Positions 35,457 through 45,057 of a DNA stretch of 64,000 bases are shown piece after piece; position 1 is the first letter of the stretch, and every line of letters starts with the position of its first letter. This DNA is from Pseudomonas sp. CFBP 13711. GTDB taxonomy: Bacteria > Pseudomonadota > Gammaproteobacteria > Pseudomonadales > Pseudomonadaceae. The translations under genes were made by a program, and so were the position numbers. A model generated the notes under the pieces. The model searched no databases. It had not been told where the DNA came from and saw nothing but the letters and a program-made list of their open reading frames with translations. The stretch covers positions 149,593 through 213,592 of the forward strand of contig NZ_JACYVI010000011.1 in NCBI RefSeq assembly GCF_014842265.1. The letters run 5' to 3'.

Positions 35457-36874
35457 GGGCGTTCTCCAGCTTGCCGAACATCGGTCAGATGGCCGCTGAT
35501 TGCAGCGGCCGCCACCATGGCCGGGCTCATCAAGTGGGTGCGTGCTCCGGCACCCTGGCGGCCTTCGAAATTGCGATTGGTACTCGACGCGCAGCGGTCG
35601 CCCGGGGCAAGCACATCGTCGTTCATGGCCAGGCACATGGAACAACCCGATTGACGCCATTCGAATCCGGCTTCCCGGAAAATGGCTGCCAGGCCCTCAG
35701 CTTCGGCCTGGTCGCGAACGGCGGTGGAGCCTGGCACGACCATCGCCCGCACGTGCGGGGCCACTTGCCTGCCGCGGATGACGCTGGCTGCATCGCGCAA
35801 GTCTTCGATACGGGCGTTGGTGCAGGACCCGATGAACGCGTGACTGATGACGATTTCATTCAGAGGGTCACCGGCCTTGAGCCCCATGTAAGTCAGGGCG
35901 CGCTGCATGTCGGCGCGCAGGATGAGATCACTGACCAGCAGCGGGTCTGGAACCCGCGCGTCAATGGCCACGACCTGATCGGGACTCGTGCCCCATGTCA
36001 CCATCGGCAGGAGGGTGCTGACGTCGAGGGTAATCTCTTGGTCAAACACGGCACCCGGGTCGCTGCGCAGGTTGCGCCACACGTCCAGCGCACGCCGCCA
36101 ATGCTCGCCTTTGGGTGCGCGGGGCTTGCCCTCAAGGTAATCAAACACCTTCTGGTCCGGTGCCATGAACGCACCACGGGCGCCGGCTTCAACGGCCATG
36201 TTGCACAGGGTCATGCGCGCCTCTACGCTCAGGGCATCAATGGTCGATCCGGCAAACTCGATGGCAAAACCCGTGGCGCCTGACGCGCCGATCTGACCAA
36301 TCAGGGCCATGATCACGTCCTTGGCGGTCAGTCCAGACGACAAGACCCCCACGACGCTGACCCGCATGGTTTTCAGGCGTTTGTAGACGAGCGTTTGCGT
36401 GGCCAGCAGATGTTCGATTTCAGACGTGCCGATGCCAAAGCCGAAGGCACCGAGTGCGCCGTATGTCGTGGTGTGGCTGTCGCCTGCGGCAATGACCATC
36501 CCGGGGAGAATGAACCCCTGTTCGGGGGCGACGACGTGCTCGATCCCCTGGCGCTTGTCCAGGATGTCGAACAGTTCGATGCCGAAGTCCTCGCAGTTCT
36601 CGCCGAGATAGGACACCTGCCGCGCACCGCCCGCATCGGGCATCACTGCGGTGCGTTCAGGCGCGGTCGGATTGACATGATCGACCACCGCCAACGCCGT
36701 ACCCGCGCGCCATACCGTTCGCCCGGCTTCACGCAAGCCGCTGAACGCCTGCGGACTGGTGTATTCGTTGATGACCTGACGATCAATGTACAACAGGACA
36801 TGACCCTGGTCGTCCAGCGAGCACACCGTGTGCGCATCGATGTGCTTTTGATAAAGGGTTTTAGGGCTGCTCAT
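35453..36874 (-). CDS. leuC: Isopropylmalate dehydratase large-subunit-like protein (aconitase family)
   Basis: A 473-residue aconitase-family large subunit, the normal LeuC length. Fe-S cluster cysteines are seen in AFIGSCTNARIEDLRDAA and in RQSGCSMCLAMNDD. Other landmarks are MSSPKTLYQKHIDAHTV, VAAGDSHTTTYGALGAFGFG and SSTNRNFEGRQG. ATG 36874 matches the LeuC opening; 36898 adds eight unrelated residues. It leads the leuCD-like pair and is 187 bases from the aldehyde dehydrogenase gene. Homologues in this family also handle citramalate, dimethylmalate and homoaconitate. Confidence 0.88.
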   Translation of the reverse strand: MSSPKTLYQKHIDAHTVCSLDDQGHVLLYIDRQVINEYTSPQAFSGLREAGRTVWRAGTALAVVDHVNPTAPERTAVMPDAGGARQVSYLGENCEDFGIELFDILDKRQGIEHVVAPEQGFILPGMVIAAGDSHTTTYGALGAFGFGIGTSEIEHLLATQTLVYKRLKTMRVSVVGVLSSGLTAKDVIMALIGQIGASGATGFAIEFAGSTIDALSVEARMTLCNMAVEAGARGAFMAPDQKVFDYLEGKPRAPKGEHWRRALDVWRNLRSDPGAVFDQEITLDVSTLLPMVTWGTSPDQVVAIDARVPDPLLVSDLILRADMQRALTYMGLKAGDPLNEIVISHAFIGSCTNARIEDLRDAASVIRGRQVAPHVRAMVVPGSTAVRDQAEAEGLAAIFREAGFEWRQSGCSMCLAMNDDVLAPGDRCASSTNRNFEGRQGAGARTHLMSPAMVAAAAISGHLTDVRQAGERP

Positions 36875-37023
36875 GACGGACTCTCGGATGGGGAACACTC
36901 ACGGGGACACCTTCAACAGCATAGGGACCGGGGTGTTGCCATCAAGAGCGGCTTCGGAACTCATGGATCTACGATTCGTGTACGTCCGACGAGTCATGTC
37001 GCTCGACCTGTGTTGCAGGCAGG

Positions 37024-37048
37024 GGGGATGCACCCTCGGTGCATCCCC
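37024..37048 (-). terminator. Hairpin after the aldehyde dehydrogenase gene
   Basis: GGGGATGCACC and GGTGCATCCCC form a perfect 11-bp stem with a CTC loop, beginning 12 bases past the aldehyde dehydrogenase stop on the minus strand. No T-run follows. Confidence 0.5.
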
Positions 37049-37060
37049 TGGCAAGTGCCG

Positions 37061-38641
37061 TCAAAGCGCCCCATTCGTATGCTGCCCATCCACCAACCGC
37101 TGAATCCCCAACGGGTTGGCGTCTTGAAGTGCGGGTGGCAGCAGAGCGTCCGGGTAGTTCTGGAAACACACCGGGCGCAGGAAGCGGTCAATGGCCAATG
37201 TCCCCACCGATGTTCCGCGGGCGTCTGACGTCGCCGGGTACGGCCCGCCATGCACCATCGTCTCGGTGACTTCCACACCCGTCGGATAGCCATTCAACAG
37301 AATCCGGCCGACCTTCTCCTGCAGAAACTCGGTCAGCCAGCGGTATTCCAGCAGCTCTCCCGCTTCACCGAGGACGGTGGCGGTCAACTGGCCGCGCAGG
37401 CCATTGAGCGCGGCGGCCAGTTGCGCCTGGTCGGCCACTTCGATGACGATCGTGGCTGGCCCGAATACTTCTTCCTGGAGCAGTTCGTCACCGGTGAGCA
37501 GCAGGCTGACGTCGGCTTTGAACAACTGCGGTTGCGCCTGATTACCCTGTTGCGGACTTCCCGCCAGATGCTCCACGCCTGGGTGAGCGAGCAGGTGTTG
37601 CAGGCCCTTGCTGTAGCTGGCGAGGGCGCCGACGTTGAGCATGGTCTGCGCCGGTTGATCGTTCATCTGCGCAGCGAAGCGGGCCAGGAACGCCGTGAAA
37701 TCGGCCGACTGCACGCCGATGATCAGCCCGGGATTGGTGCAGAACTGCCCGCAACCCAGGGTCACGGAACCCGCGAGTTCCTTGGCGATGGTGTCGCCAC
37801 GCACCTTTAGGGCCTCGGGCAGGATGATTACCGGGTTGATGCTCGACATCTCGGCAAACACCGGAATCGGCTGGGGACGCTCCGCCGCCATCTTGCACAA
37901 GGCGTTGCCGCCTTTGAGGGAGCCGGTGAACCCCACGGCTTGAATCGATGGATGCTTGACCAACCACTCGCCGACGCCCCCGCCATAGATCATGTTGAAC
38001 ACACCCGCGGGCATACCGCTGCGCTCGGCTGCACGCATGATCGCGTCTGCGACCCATTCGGCGGTGGCCATGTGGCCGCTGTGCGCCTTGAACACCACCG
38101 GGCAGCCCGCCGCCAGGGCGGAAGCGGTATCACCCCCGGCAGTGGAAAACGCCAGCGGGAAGTTGCTCGCCCCGAACACGGCGACCGGGCCCACAGCGAT
38201 CCGGAACTGACGCAAATCGGGGCGGGGCAGGGGTTTACGATCCGGCAAAGGCCGATCGATGCGCGCGCCGTAAAAGTCACCGCGACGCAGCACGTTGGCG
38301 AACAGGCGCATTTGCCCACTGGTGCGAGCACGCTCGCCCTGGATACGCCCGGCAGGCAACGCCGTCTCACGGCAGACGGTGCTGACGAAGTCGTCGCCCA
38401 AGGCATCCAGCTCGTCGGCGATGCTGTCCAGGAATTCAGCGCGGCAGAAAGCTGGCAGATGGCGGTAAATCGGGTAGGCAGCGCTGGCCGCCCTGGCTGC
38501 TGCGTCGACTTCGTCTTGGGTCGCCTGGGTGAAATGGCCGGGGAGGGCCTCGTTTTTGGTCGCATCGAAACTTTGCAGCTGCACACTGCCGGCGCCGAGT
38601 CGCTGTCCACCGATGTAGTTCAGACCGAGAATCTGAGTCAT
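37061..38641 (-). CDS. NADP-dependent aldehyde dehydrogenase, alpha-ketoglutaric semialdehyde dehydrogenase type
   Basis: A 526-residue aldehyde dehydrogenase, the length of the KGSADH-III (YcbD-like) group that oxidises 2-oxoglutarate semialdehyde to 2-oxoglutarate. The catalytic cysteine is in LGCGQFCTNPGLIIG near residue 300. The cofactor region VAVFGASNFPLAFSTAGGDT and the family HPSIQAVGFTGSLKGG are clear. It follows garD by about 130 bases and would complete the route from aldarates to the TCA cycle. The KDG dehydratase (KdgD) that normally links them was not seen in the window. Confidence 0.88.
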   Translation of the reverse strand: MTQILGLNYIGGQRLGAGSVQLQSFDATKNEALPGHFTQATQDEVDAAARAASAAYPIYRHLPAFCRAEFLDSIADELDALGDDFVSTVCRETALPAGRIQGERARTSGQMRLFANVLRRGDFYGARIDRPLPDRKPLPRPDLRQFRIAVGPVAVFGASNFPLAFSTAGGDTASALAAGCPVVFKAHSGHMATAEWVADAIMRAAERSGMPAGVFNMIYGGGVGEWLVKHPSIQAVGFTGSLKGGNALCKMAAERPQPIPVFAEMSSINPVIILPEALKVRGDTIAKELAGSVTLGCGQFCTNPGLIIGVQSADFTAFLARFAAQMNDQPAQTMLNVGALASYSKGLQHLLAHPGVEHLAGSPQQGNQAQPQLFKADVSLLLTGDELLQEEVFGPATIVIEVADQAQLAAALNGLRGQLTATVLGEAGELLEYRWLTEFLQEKVGRILLNGYPTGVEVTETMVHGGPYPATSDARGTSVGTLAIDRFLRPVCFQNYPDALLPPALQDANPLGIQRLVDGQHTNGAL

Positions 38642-38770
38642 GTCAGGTTTCCTGTTTGGATGAGTAATGAATCTGCGAGACGGGAGACCCGCTGAATGAA
38701 GCGGCTCCGCGTCGTGCCGGACGACGGGAGCCGGCGTGTCGAAGGGGATGCAAAAGGGGGATGCAAAGTC

Positions 38771-40327
38771 TTAGGTGATGGCGCCGATCTGCCACGGCAC
38801 GAACTCGTTCTGGCCATAGCCATGCTGTTCGCTTTTGCTTTTGTCACCCGACGCGATGCGCAGCATCATGCGGAAGATGTACTCGCCGCGTTCTTCGATG
38901 GTCATGGAGCCGTCGGCGATTCCGCCGCAGTTGACGTCCATGTCTTCTTCCTGGGTTTCCCATAGACGGTTGTTGGTGGCGAGCTTGATGGACGGCGAGG
39001 GCGCACAGCCATACGCCGAACCGCGCCCCGTGGTGAAGGCAATCAGGTTGGCGCCGCCGGCGACCTGGCCGGTGGCGGAGATCGGGTCGTAGCCGGGGGT
39101 GTCCATGAACACCAGGCCGTGCGCCCTGACGGTTTCAGCGTATTCGTAGACATCCACCAGATCGGTGGAGCCCGCCTTGGCGACGGCACCCAGCGACTTC
39201 TCCAGAATGGTGGTCAAGCCTCCGGCTTTGTTGCCCGCAGAAGGGTTGTTGTTCAGCTCGGCGTCCATTCGCTTGCAATAGGCCTCCCACCAGTGGATAC
39301 GGGCGATGAGCTTTTCACCGACCGTCTGGCTGACGGCGCGACGGGTCAGCAGGTGTTCGGCGCCGTAGACCTCCGGCGTCTCCGACAGAATCGCGGTGCC
39401 GCCAGCCGCCACCAGGCGATCGACCGCATTGCCCAAGGCCGGGTTGGCCGTGATGCCCGAGTAGCCGTCCGATCCACCACATTGCAGGCCGATGATCAGG
39501 TGTTTGGCGCTGACGGGTTCGCGTTTGACGTTGTTGGCTTCTGCCAGCAATGACTTCACTTGGGCGATGCCACTGGCAATGGTCTTCGACGTGCCGCCGG
39601 TGCCTTGAATGGTGAACGTGCGCAGCGAATGGCTGCTGGTCAGGCCTTGGGCCGCCAGCAGATCGGGAATCTGGTTGGTCTCGCAACCCAGGCCGATCAT
39701 CAGCACCGAGGCAAAATTTGGGTGAACGGCATAGCCCCCCAACGTCCTGCGCAACATAGCCAGTGCCTCGCCACCCGGGTCGACGGCGCAGCCCACGCCG
39801 TGGGTGAGCGCGACGACGCCGTCGACGTTGGGGTATTCAACCAGCGCCTCAGGATGAATGTCGCGGCGAAAGTAGTCGGCAATCGCCCGCGCCACAGTGG
39901 CCGAGCAATTGACCGACGTCAGAATACCGATGTAATTGCGAGTGGCCACACGGCCATCGGCGCGCACGATACCCATGAACGTCTCTGCGGTCGGGGCAGG
40001 GCTGCCCTTGGCGTCGACACCGAACGCATAGTCCCGAGAGAAATCCCCCATGGCGACGTTGTGGACGTGGACGTGTTGTCCCGCTTCGATGGGCTGGCTC
40101 GCGAAGCCGATAATCTGGCCGTAGCGGCGCACGGGTTGGCCCACGTCGATATGGCGCGCCGCGACTTTGTGACCGGAAGGCACAGGCTCCAGCACCTCGA
40201 TACCTTCGGCTTGAAGCACCAGACCTTTGACCAGCGGTTGCCGCGCGATCAACACATCGTCCAGCACGTTGAGTCTGATCACGGCATTGGCAGCGGTGTC
40301 GCTGCCTGTTGTAGTTATGAGCTGCAT
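38771..40327 (-). CDS. garD: Galactarate dehydratase
   Basis: A 518-residue UxaA/GarD family dehydratase. The N-terminal SAF-like domain holds NVAMGDFSRDYAFG, and the large domain shows IGILTSVNCSATVARAIA, LTHGVGCAVDP, IIGLQCGGSDGYSGITANPA and FTTGRGSAYGCAPSPSIKLA. It removes water from galactarate to give 5-keto-4-deoxy-glucarate. It lies between the aldehyde dehydrogenase gene and a GudP-like transporter gene on the same strand. Altronate dehydratase UxaA is the other possibility; the transporter and AraD1-like gene favour an aldarate. Confidence 0.87.
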   Translation of the reverse strand: MQLITTTGSDTAANAVIRLNVLDDVLIARQPLVKGLVLQAEGIEVLEPVPSGHKVAARHIDVGQPVRRYGQIIGFASQPIEAGQHVHVHNVAMGDFSRDYAFGVDAKGSPAPTAETFMGIVRADGRVATRNYIGILTSVNCSATVARAIADYFRRDIHPEALVEYPNVDGVVALTHGVGCAVDPGGEALAMLRRTLGGYAVHPNFASVLMIGLGCETNQIPDLLAAQGLTSSHSLRTFTIQGTGGTSKTIASGIAQVKSLLAEANNVKREPVSAKHLIIGLQCGGSDGYSGITANPALGNAVDRLVAAGGTAILSETPEVYGAEHLLTRRAVSQTVGEKLIARIHWWEAYCKRMDAELNNNPSAGNKAGGLTTILEKSLGAVAKAGSTDLVDVYEYAETVRAHGLVFMDTPGYDPISATGQVAGGANLIAFTTGRGSAYGCAPSPSIKLATNNRLWETQEEDMDVNCGGIADGSMTIEERGEYIFRMMLRIASGDKSKSEQHGYGQNEFVPWQIGAIT

Positions 40328-40382
40328 GACGATTGCCTCGGTTATTCATTGAGCGCAATGGGAATGGGGAGAGCAGGGCAGG

Positions 40383-41708
40383 TCAGGCCAATCCACGCTC
40401 GCGGTAATCGATCAGGCTGGAGAACAGCATCAGCCCGGACGCCATGACGACGAAGAAGATCAGCGCCAGGAAGTACGAACCGGTGTACTGCACGATCAGG
40501 CCAATCAGGATGGGCACAATCACGCCGACCATATTCCCGCAGAAGTTCATGCTGCCGCCCAACACGCCCGCTTTGGACTGGCCGCCGAGGATCGCGGGCA
40601 GGCACCAGTACATGCCGCACCAGCGAATGAAAAACAGCGCGACGCACAGCAGCGAGATGACAGCGATGGCGTCGCTGGTATAAGCCACGGCGAGAATGCA
40701 TAGGGCGGCAATGGCTGCGGAGCCTGCGAACATGCTGCGCATGACCGTGTTGGGTTGACCGCCGGCCGCTTTCCATTTGTCTGCCACCCAGCCGCCAAAC
40801 AGTTCGCCGATGAACCCGCACATGAAGATCAGAAAGGTCGCGCCGCCCATGGCCTTGATGTCCAGGTTATGGGCCTGGTGCAAGTAGCTCGGCATCCAGG
40901 TCAGCAGGCCGTAAAACACGCTGTTGTAGCAAGCGAAGCCCGCGAACATGGCCAGCACGGAACGGCTCTTGAGCAATTCCTTGAGGATCGCCTTGCGCCC
41001 GCCCGTTGCTTTCCTGGCCGCCTCATTGGCGTCGGTGATGTACGCCAGTTCTGCGGCATTGACCTTGGGGTGTTCACTGGGGTGGTTTCTGATGTACCAC
41101 CACGCCCAGACGCCTACGACCATGGTGCCGACACCCGCGATGACGAATGCGATCCGCCAGGAGCCAAACCAGGTGATCAATCCCGCGATGAGGATGGCGC
41201 CCAATGCAGTGCCCAGCGGTGCGCCGCCATCGACGAGGGTCGCACCGCGTCCGCGTTCATTGGGCGTGAGCCAGGCACCGTTGAGCTTGGCCCCGGCCGG
41301 CATGATCGGTGACTCTGCGACGCCCAGACCGATGCGCGTGATGAGCAGCGTGATCCAGTTGTGCGCGCCGCCCGCCAAGGCCTGAAAGAGGCCCCAGCCA
41401 ATGGTGGCAATGCCGACAATGTTGCGGGTCTGAAAACGGTCGAGCAGCATGCCGCCAGGGATCTGCATCAGCGCATACGACCAGAAAAACGCGCTGAGCA
41501 TCAAGCCTTCCAGCGCCGGCGTCATGTTGAAATCAGCGGAGATCAACGGCAGCGCAACGGACAGCGACGCCCGGTCGATGTAGTTGATGGCCGACAGGAG
41601 CAGCAGAAGCAGGAATATCCTCCACCGCACCGTGGTGGGACGGGCGCTCGCGGCACTCGTCGAAGCAGCAGGCGTAACGGCCTGTACATTGCCAGTGGTC
41701 ATGTTCAT
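40383..41708 (-). CDS. MFS transporter, anion:cation symporter family (GudP-like)
   Basis: A 441-residue, 12-helix transporter of the ACS family. The helix-1 to loop region is LLLLSAINYIDRASLSVALP, motif A-like QIPGGMLLDRFQTRNIVG follows, and GLGVAESPIMPAGAKLNGAW and NERGRGATLVDGGAPLGTAL are typical of GudP/GarP aldarate transporters. It would import galactarate or glucarate for GarD, 55 bases downstream. Two short hydrophilic ends face the cytoplasm. Exact sugar acid uncertain. Confidence 0.87.
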   Translation of the reverse strand: MNMTTGNVQAVTPAASTSAASARPTTVRWRIFLLLLLLSAINYIDRASLSVALPLISADFNMTPALEGLMLSAFFWSYALMQIPGGMLLDRFQTRNIVGIATIGWGLFQALAGGAHNWITLLITRIGLGVAESPIMPAGAKLNGAWLTPNERGRGATLVDGGAPLGTALGAILIAGLITWFGSWRIAFVIAGVGTMVVGVWAWWYIRNHPSEHPKVNAAELAYITDANEAARKATGGRKAILKELLKSRSVLAMFAGFACYNSVFYGLLTWMPSYLHQAHNLDIKAMGGATFLIFMCGFIGELFGGWVADKWKAAGGQPNTVMRSMFAGSAAIAALCILAVAYTSDAIAVISLLCVALFFIRWCGMYWCLPAILGGQSKAGVLGGSMNFCGNMVGVIVPILIGLIVQYTGSYFLALIFFVVMASGLMLFSSLIDYRERGLA

Positions 41709-41771
41709 CTCACTCTTATGTTTATTATGAAATGCATCCCTTGCTAAAGGCCCGATGCAGGGCCTGACCTG

Positions 41772-42770
41772 TCACAGCGACCTCACGTCTCCAATATTGA
41801 ACGCAGAAGGCGCGACTTCGATGCTGTTGCACAGCGGCTTTCCGAACTCGTTCATGCTGATCTCGAACCGATCACCCGGCTGAGTTTTGACGTTGTCCGC
41901 GACTGAAAGGGTGGCCGTGCCGAAGAAGTGCACATGCACATCACCCGGGCGCAGGAACTGGGTGTACTTGAAGTGGTGGTATTCCAGATTCTCCAGGCTG
42001 TGACACATGTTGTCCTGGCCGCTGAGAAACTCTTTTTCCCAGAGCACCTTGCCGTCGCGCCAGATCCGGCTGGTGCCCGCCAGGTGCCGGGGCAACTCAC
42101 CGACGCGCAGCTCTGGCCCGTAGGCGCAGTTGCGCAGCTTGGAGTGGGCCAGGTACAGGTAATTGCGGCGCTCCATGACATGGTCGGAGAACTCGTTGCC
42201 CAAGGCGAAGCCCAGGCGGTGAGGCTTGCCGTCATGGCCGATCACGTAGAGGCCGGTCAGCTCGGGCTCTTCGCCCGCATCCTCGGCGAAGCCCGGCGAC
42301 TGGAAGGCCTGATTCGGCCGTACCACAATCGAACCGTCGCCCTTGTAGAACCATTCTGGCTGAACGCCCACAGCACCGGCTGCCGGGCGGCCGCCGTCGA
42401 TGCCCCACTGGAACATCCGCGCGGTGTCCGTCATCTCAGCCTGATTGTCGGCTTTTTCCTGGTGCATCTTGTCGCGAGTCGAAGCGCTTCCCAGGTGGGT
42501 AAGACCAGTGCCGCTGATCAGGCAGTGGGCCGGGTCTTCATGGTCCAGTGGCGGCAGGACGCGGCCTGTGTCCAATAGATGGGTATAACTTTCGGCACTC
42601 AGTGCGGTGCCCGCGCTCTGAACTTCCTGCTGCAGACTGTGGCCATTGGCAATGGCGGCGAGGGCAAGGGTGCGCGTGCTGGATGTGCCGTTGACCACCT
42701 GAATCGAGTCGCCCTCGACCACGCCAACACGACGCTGGCCCGTGGAATCTTCAAACTGGATTAAACGCAT
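41772..42770 (-). CDS. AraD1/GguC-family fumarylacetoacetate-hydrolase-fold protein
   Basis: A 332-residue protein of the FAH fold. Metal-site residues are probably in the segment FYKGDGSIVVRPNQAFQSP to EEPELTGLYVIG, with GNEFSDHVMERRNYLYLAHS and VHFFGTATLSVADNV later. This is the AraD1/GguC type that dehydrates 2-keto-3-deoxy sugar acids such as L-2-keto-3-deoxyarabonate. ATG 42770 starts the conserved MRLIQFEDS; the frame is open to 42806. It is divergent from a LysR gene and leads the cluster. It may take the place of KdgD-type chemistry here; that is inference. Confidence 0.83.
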   Translation of the reverse strand: MRLIQFEDSTGQRRVGVVEGDSIQVVNGTSSTRTLALAAIANGHSLQQEVQSAGTALSAESYTHLLDTGRVLPPLDHEDPAHCLISGTGLTHLGSASTRDKMHQEKADNQAEMTDTARMFQWGIDGGRPAAGAVGVQPEWFYKGDGSIVVRPNQAFQSPGFAEDAGEEPELTGLYVIGHDGKPHRLGFALGNEFSDHVMERRNYLYLAHSKLRNCAYGPELRVGELPRHLAGTSRIWRDGKVLWEKEFLSGQDNMCHSLENLEYHHFKYTQFLRPGDVHVHFFGTATLSVADNVKTQPGDRFEISMNEFGKPLCNSIEVAPSAFNIGDVRSL

Positions 42771-42873
42771 GGTGAGGCCTCGGCTTGTTGTTATGGTTGA
42801 GGCCACTTTAAATTTCCAGTCTGCTGCTGCCTAATGAGAGTTACGACCCAAGCGATAACCTTTAGGTATAGCC

Positions 42874-43821
42874 ATGCTGCCGTCCTTCTCATCCATGGTG
42901 TCTCGCCTGCGACTCAAGCAGCTGCGCCTGTTGATTGCCCTCGACGAGCATGGCTCGGTGCGCAAGGCGTCCGAGATCATGGCGCTGTCTCAACCGGGCG
43001 CCACCAAGGCGTTGCAGGAAATCGAGACGGTTTTCGGTTCCAGCCTCTTCGAGCGCACGAGCAAGGGTCTGGAGGCCAACGATCTTGGCCGCTGCGTGAT
43101 TCGTTATGCCCGTTTGATTCAAACCGACCTTGAGCACCTTCGCGAAGAAATGGTCGGCATCCTGAAAGGACAAGGCGGGCGCCTGGCGATCGGTACGATC
43201 ATGGGGGCCGTGCCGACGCTGGTGGACAGCCTGGCGCGACTGCGTGACAAACAGCCGGAGTTGTCAATTTCCATCGTCGAAGACACCAGTTCGCGGTTGT
43301 TGAGCTTGCTGGATCAGGGGAGGCTGGACGTTGCGATCTGCCGAACCAGCGTGAGCCCGCGTCCGGGCGCTTATCAAACCCGCTTCCGCGCACAGGAACC
43401 GCTGGTGGTGGTGGCGAATCCGGCGCATCGCCTCGCACATGCGCCGAAGCTGCACTTGGACGACTTGATGGACAGTCGCTGGGTGGTCTTCCCGGTCAAC
43501 ATGCCCATGCGCCTGACGTTGGAGCGCGAGTTTCGCCAGGTGGGGCTGAGCTTTCCGCTTTACGCGATTGAAACCTCGTCGACCTTCACGACGTTGTCGC
43601 TGCTGCTCAAGGATCCGAATCTGGTAGCCGTCATGCCGAACGACGTCGCTCAAATGGCGGTGGAGCACGGTATGTTGGTGAAACTGGCGCTGACGATTCA
43701 GTCCACTAGCGAGCCTTATGAGATTGTGACGCGATCGAATGTCGAGTACACGGCGTCGATGGTGTTGCTGATTGAGGAGATGACGGGGGTGGGGTTGGAC
43801 TTGTCATCGGACGTTCAATAG
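42874..43821 (+). CDS. LysR-family regulator of the aldarate cluster
   Basis: A 315-residue LysR protein of the GbpR/GguR-like group: VSRLRLKQLRLLIALDEHGS, then ALSQPGATKALQEIE for the recognition helix and LFERTSKGLEANDLG. The effector domain opens at GGRLAIGTIMGAVP. ATG 42874 has AGGT six bases before; ATG 42895 is possible. It is divergent from the AraD1-like gene, and an imperfect dyad (ATAACC-TTT-AGGTAT, 42855-42869) lies just before its start, perhaps for autoregulation. It is the natural regulator of the transporter, GarD and dehydrogenase genes. Confidence 0.87.
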   Translation: MLPSFSSMVSRLRLKQLRLLIALDEHGSVRKASEIMALSQPGATKALQEIETVFGSSLFERTSKGLEANDLGRCVIRYARLIQTDLEHLREEMVGILKGQGGRLAIGTIMGAVPTLVDSLARLRDKQPELSISIVEDTSSRLLSLLDQGRLDVAICRTSVSPRPGAYQTRFRAQEPLVVVANPAHRLAHAPKLHLDDLMDSRWVVFPVNMPMRLTLEREFRQVGLSFPLYAIETSSTFTTLSLLLKDPNLVAVMPNDVAQMAVEHGMLVKLALTIQSTSEPYEIVTRSNVEYTASMVLLIEEMTGVGLDLSSDVQ

Positions 43822-44025
43822 ATCGAGTTCCTGATTCGCCGAAGAACTCTCTGCATTTCGGTGTTCAACCAACCTCTGATGCCTCCTGGCGGCATAACCT
43901 GCTTGAATCATGGTGGCGCGGTTAACCGCCACGGATGACGGCCCCGGCTGAGCCTGGCCTGAGGCACATTCATCATCAATTGAAACTGCGTTGCATCGCA
44001 GCGTCTGGAGCATCTGCATGCGCAA

Positions 44026-44928
44026 TCAAATCGACTCAGCCTTGACTCGGATCACCGAACGTAATCCCCAGCCACGCTGCATGCCCGCTGCCGCGATCAA
44101 GATCGCACTTACACCAATCCATTGCATCGTTCCCAGCCGGTGACCGAACGCAATCCAGTCCACCAGGATGGCAGCCACCGGGTAGATGAAAGACAGTGCG
44201 CCCGTCAGCGTCGTCGGCAACTTTTGAATAGCCCCGTACAGCAAGATGTACATCAAACCGGTGTGTACCACACCCAAGATACCCAGCGCGGCCCAAGATA
44301 CTGGTGCCGAAGGCACACTCTGCCAATTAACTGTGGGAGCCAGTAGTGCGGCGCCGGTGATGACCTGAATGAGCGCAATCAAATGCGGTGGCACGCCTTG
44401 TAAGCGCTTAATGAGCAAGGCCGCGACGGCGTAGAGAAACGCGGCGGCTGCTGCCAGCGCCACACCAACGAGGTAATCGCTGCCACTGGTTTGCTGGTCA
44501 CCGTGTGCACTGGCAATGGCTAGCATTCCCAAGAATGCAACCGACAGCCAGGCAAGCTTCTTCAACGTCACCTTTTCCCCGAGGAACACAGCGGCCAACA
44601 CGACCAAAATAAAGGGCTGGACGTTATAGACCGCTGTCCCGATGGCGATCGACGCTTTGCTGTACGACCCAAACAGCAGCAGCCAGTTACCGACGATCGC
44701 CACGCCGCTGAGCACTGCCAACCCGAGTGTTCGCAGGGTAAGGAGGCGAATGCTCAGGTAACCCATCGTCTTGCAGACGGCGGCTAAGGTCACTCCTCCA
44801 ATGACACAGCGCCAAAAGACGACTTCGACAAGCGGTACTTGGGATGCAAGCACAAACCAGCCGATCGTCCCGGAAATCAACATCGCGAAGACCATTTCCC
44901 ATGTGCCGCGACGTACAGAATTGTCCAT
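44026..44928 (-). CDS. EamA-family (DMT) transporter
   Basis: A 300-residue, ten-helix drug/metabolite transporter with two EamA halves: the first from GTWEMVFAMLISGTIGWFVL, the second from YLVGVALAAAAAFLYAVAAL. A typical end-of-half motif is ATAVYNVQPFILVVLAAVFL (here IGTAVYNVQP). ATG 44928 has GAGGAG six bases before it; the frame is open to 45078 but overlaps the Lrp gene start. It is divergent from an Lrp/AsnC regulator, a pairing common for amino-acid exporters. The 204 bases after its stop hold nothing recognised. Confidence 0.87.
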   Translation of the reverse strand: MDNSVRRGTWEMVFAMLISGTIGWFVLASQVPLVEVVFWRCVIGGVTLAAVCKTMGYLSIRLLTLRTLGLAVLSGVAIVGNWLLLFGSYSKASIAIGTAVYNVQPFILVVLAAVFLGEKVTLKKLAWLSVAFLGMLAIASAHGDQQTSGSDYLVGVALAAAAAFLYAVAALLIKRLQGVPPHLIALIQVITGAALLAPTVNWQSVPSAPVSWAALGILGVVHTGLMYILLYGAIQKLPTTLTGALSFIYPVAAILVDWIAFGHRLGTMQWIGVSAILIAAAGMQRGWGLRSVIRVKAESI

Positions 44929-44991
44929 GATGTGCTCCTCGATTGAGGATAAATTATGGCAAGCTGAGTGCAACCGCTTCCATGCAACAGA

Positions 44992-45022
44992 AAAGGCCAA
45001 ACGTCGTTTTGGCCTTTCTTTT
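44992..45022. terminator. Terminator-like hairpin with T-run in the eamA-lrp divergent gap
   Basis: AAAGGCCAAA (44992-45001) and TTTGGCCTTT (45008-45017) form a perfect 10-bp stem, followed on the plus strand by CTTTT. It lies inside the 129-base promoter gap, 36 bases before the Lrp gene, where a terminator is unexpected. It could act as a leader attenuator, end a short RNA, or be an operator. Confidence 0.55.
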
Positions 45023-45057
45023 GTAGGATAAATAGTATTTAAGCCTTCGAGCGAATA

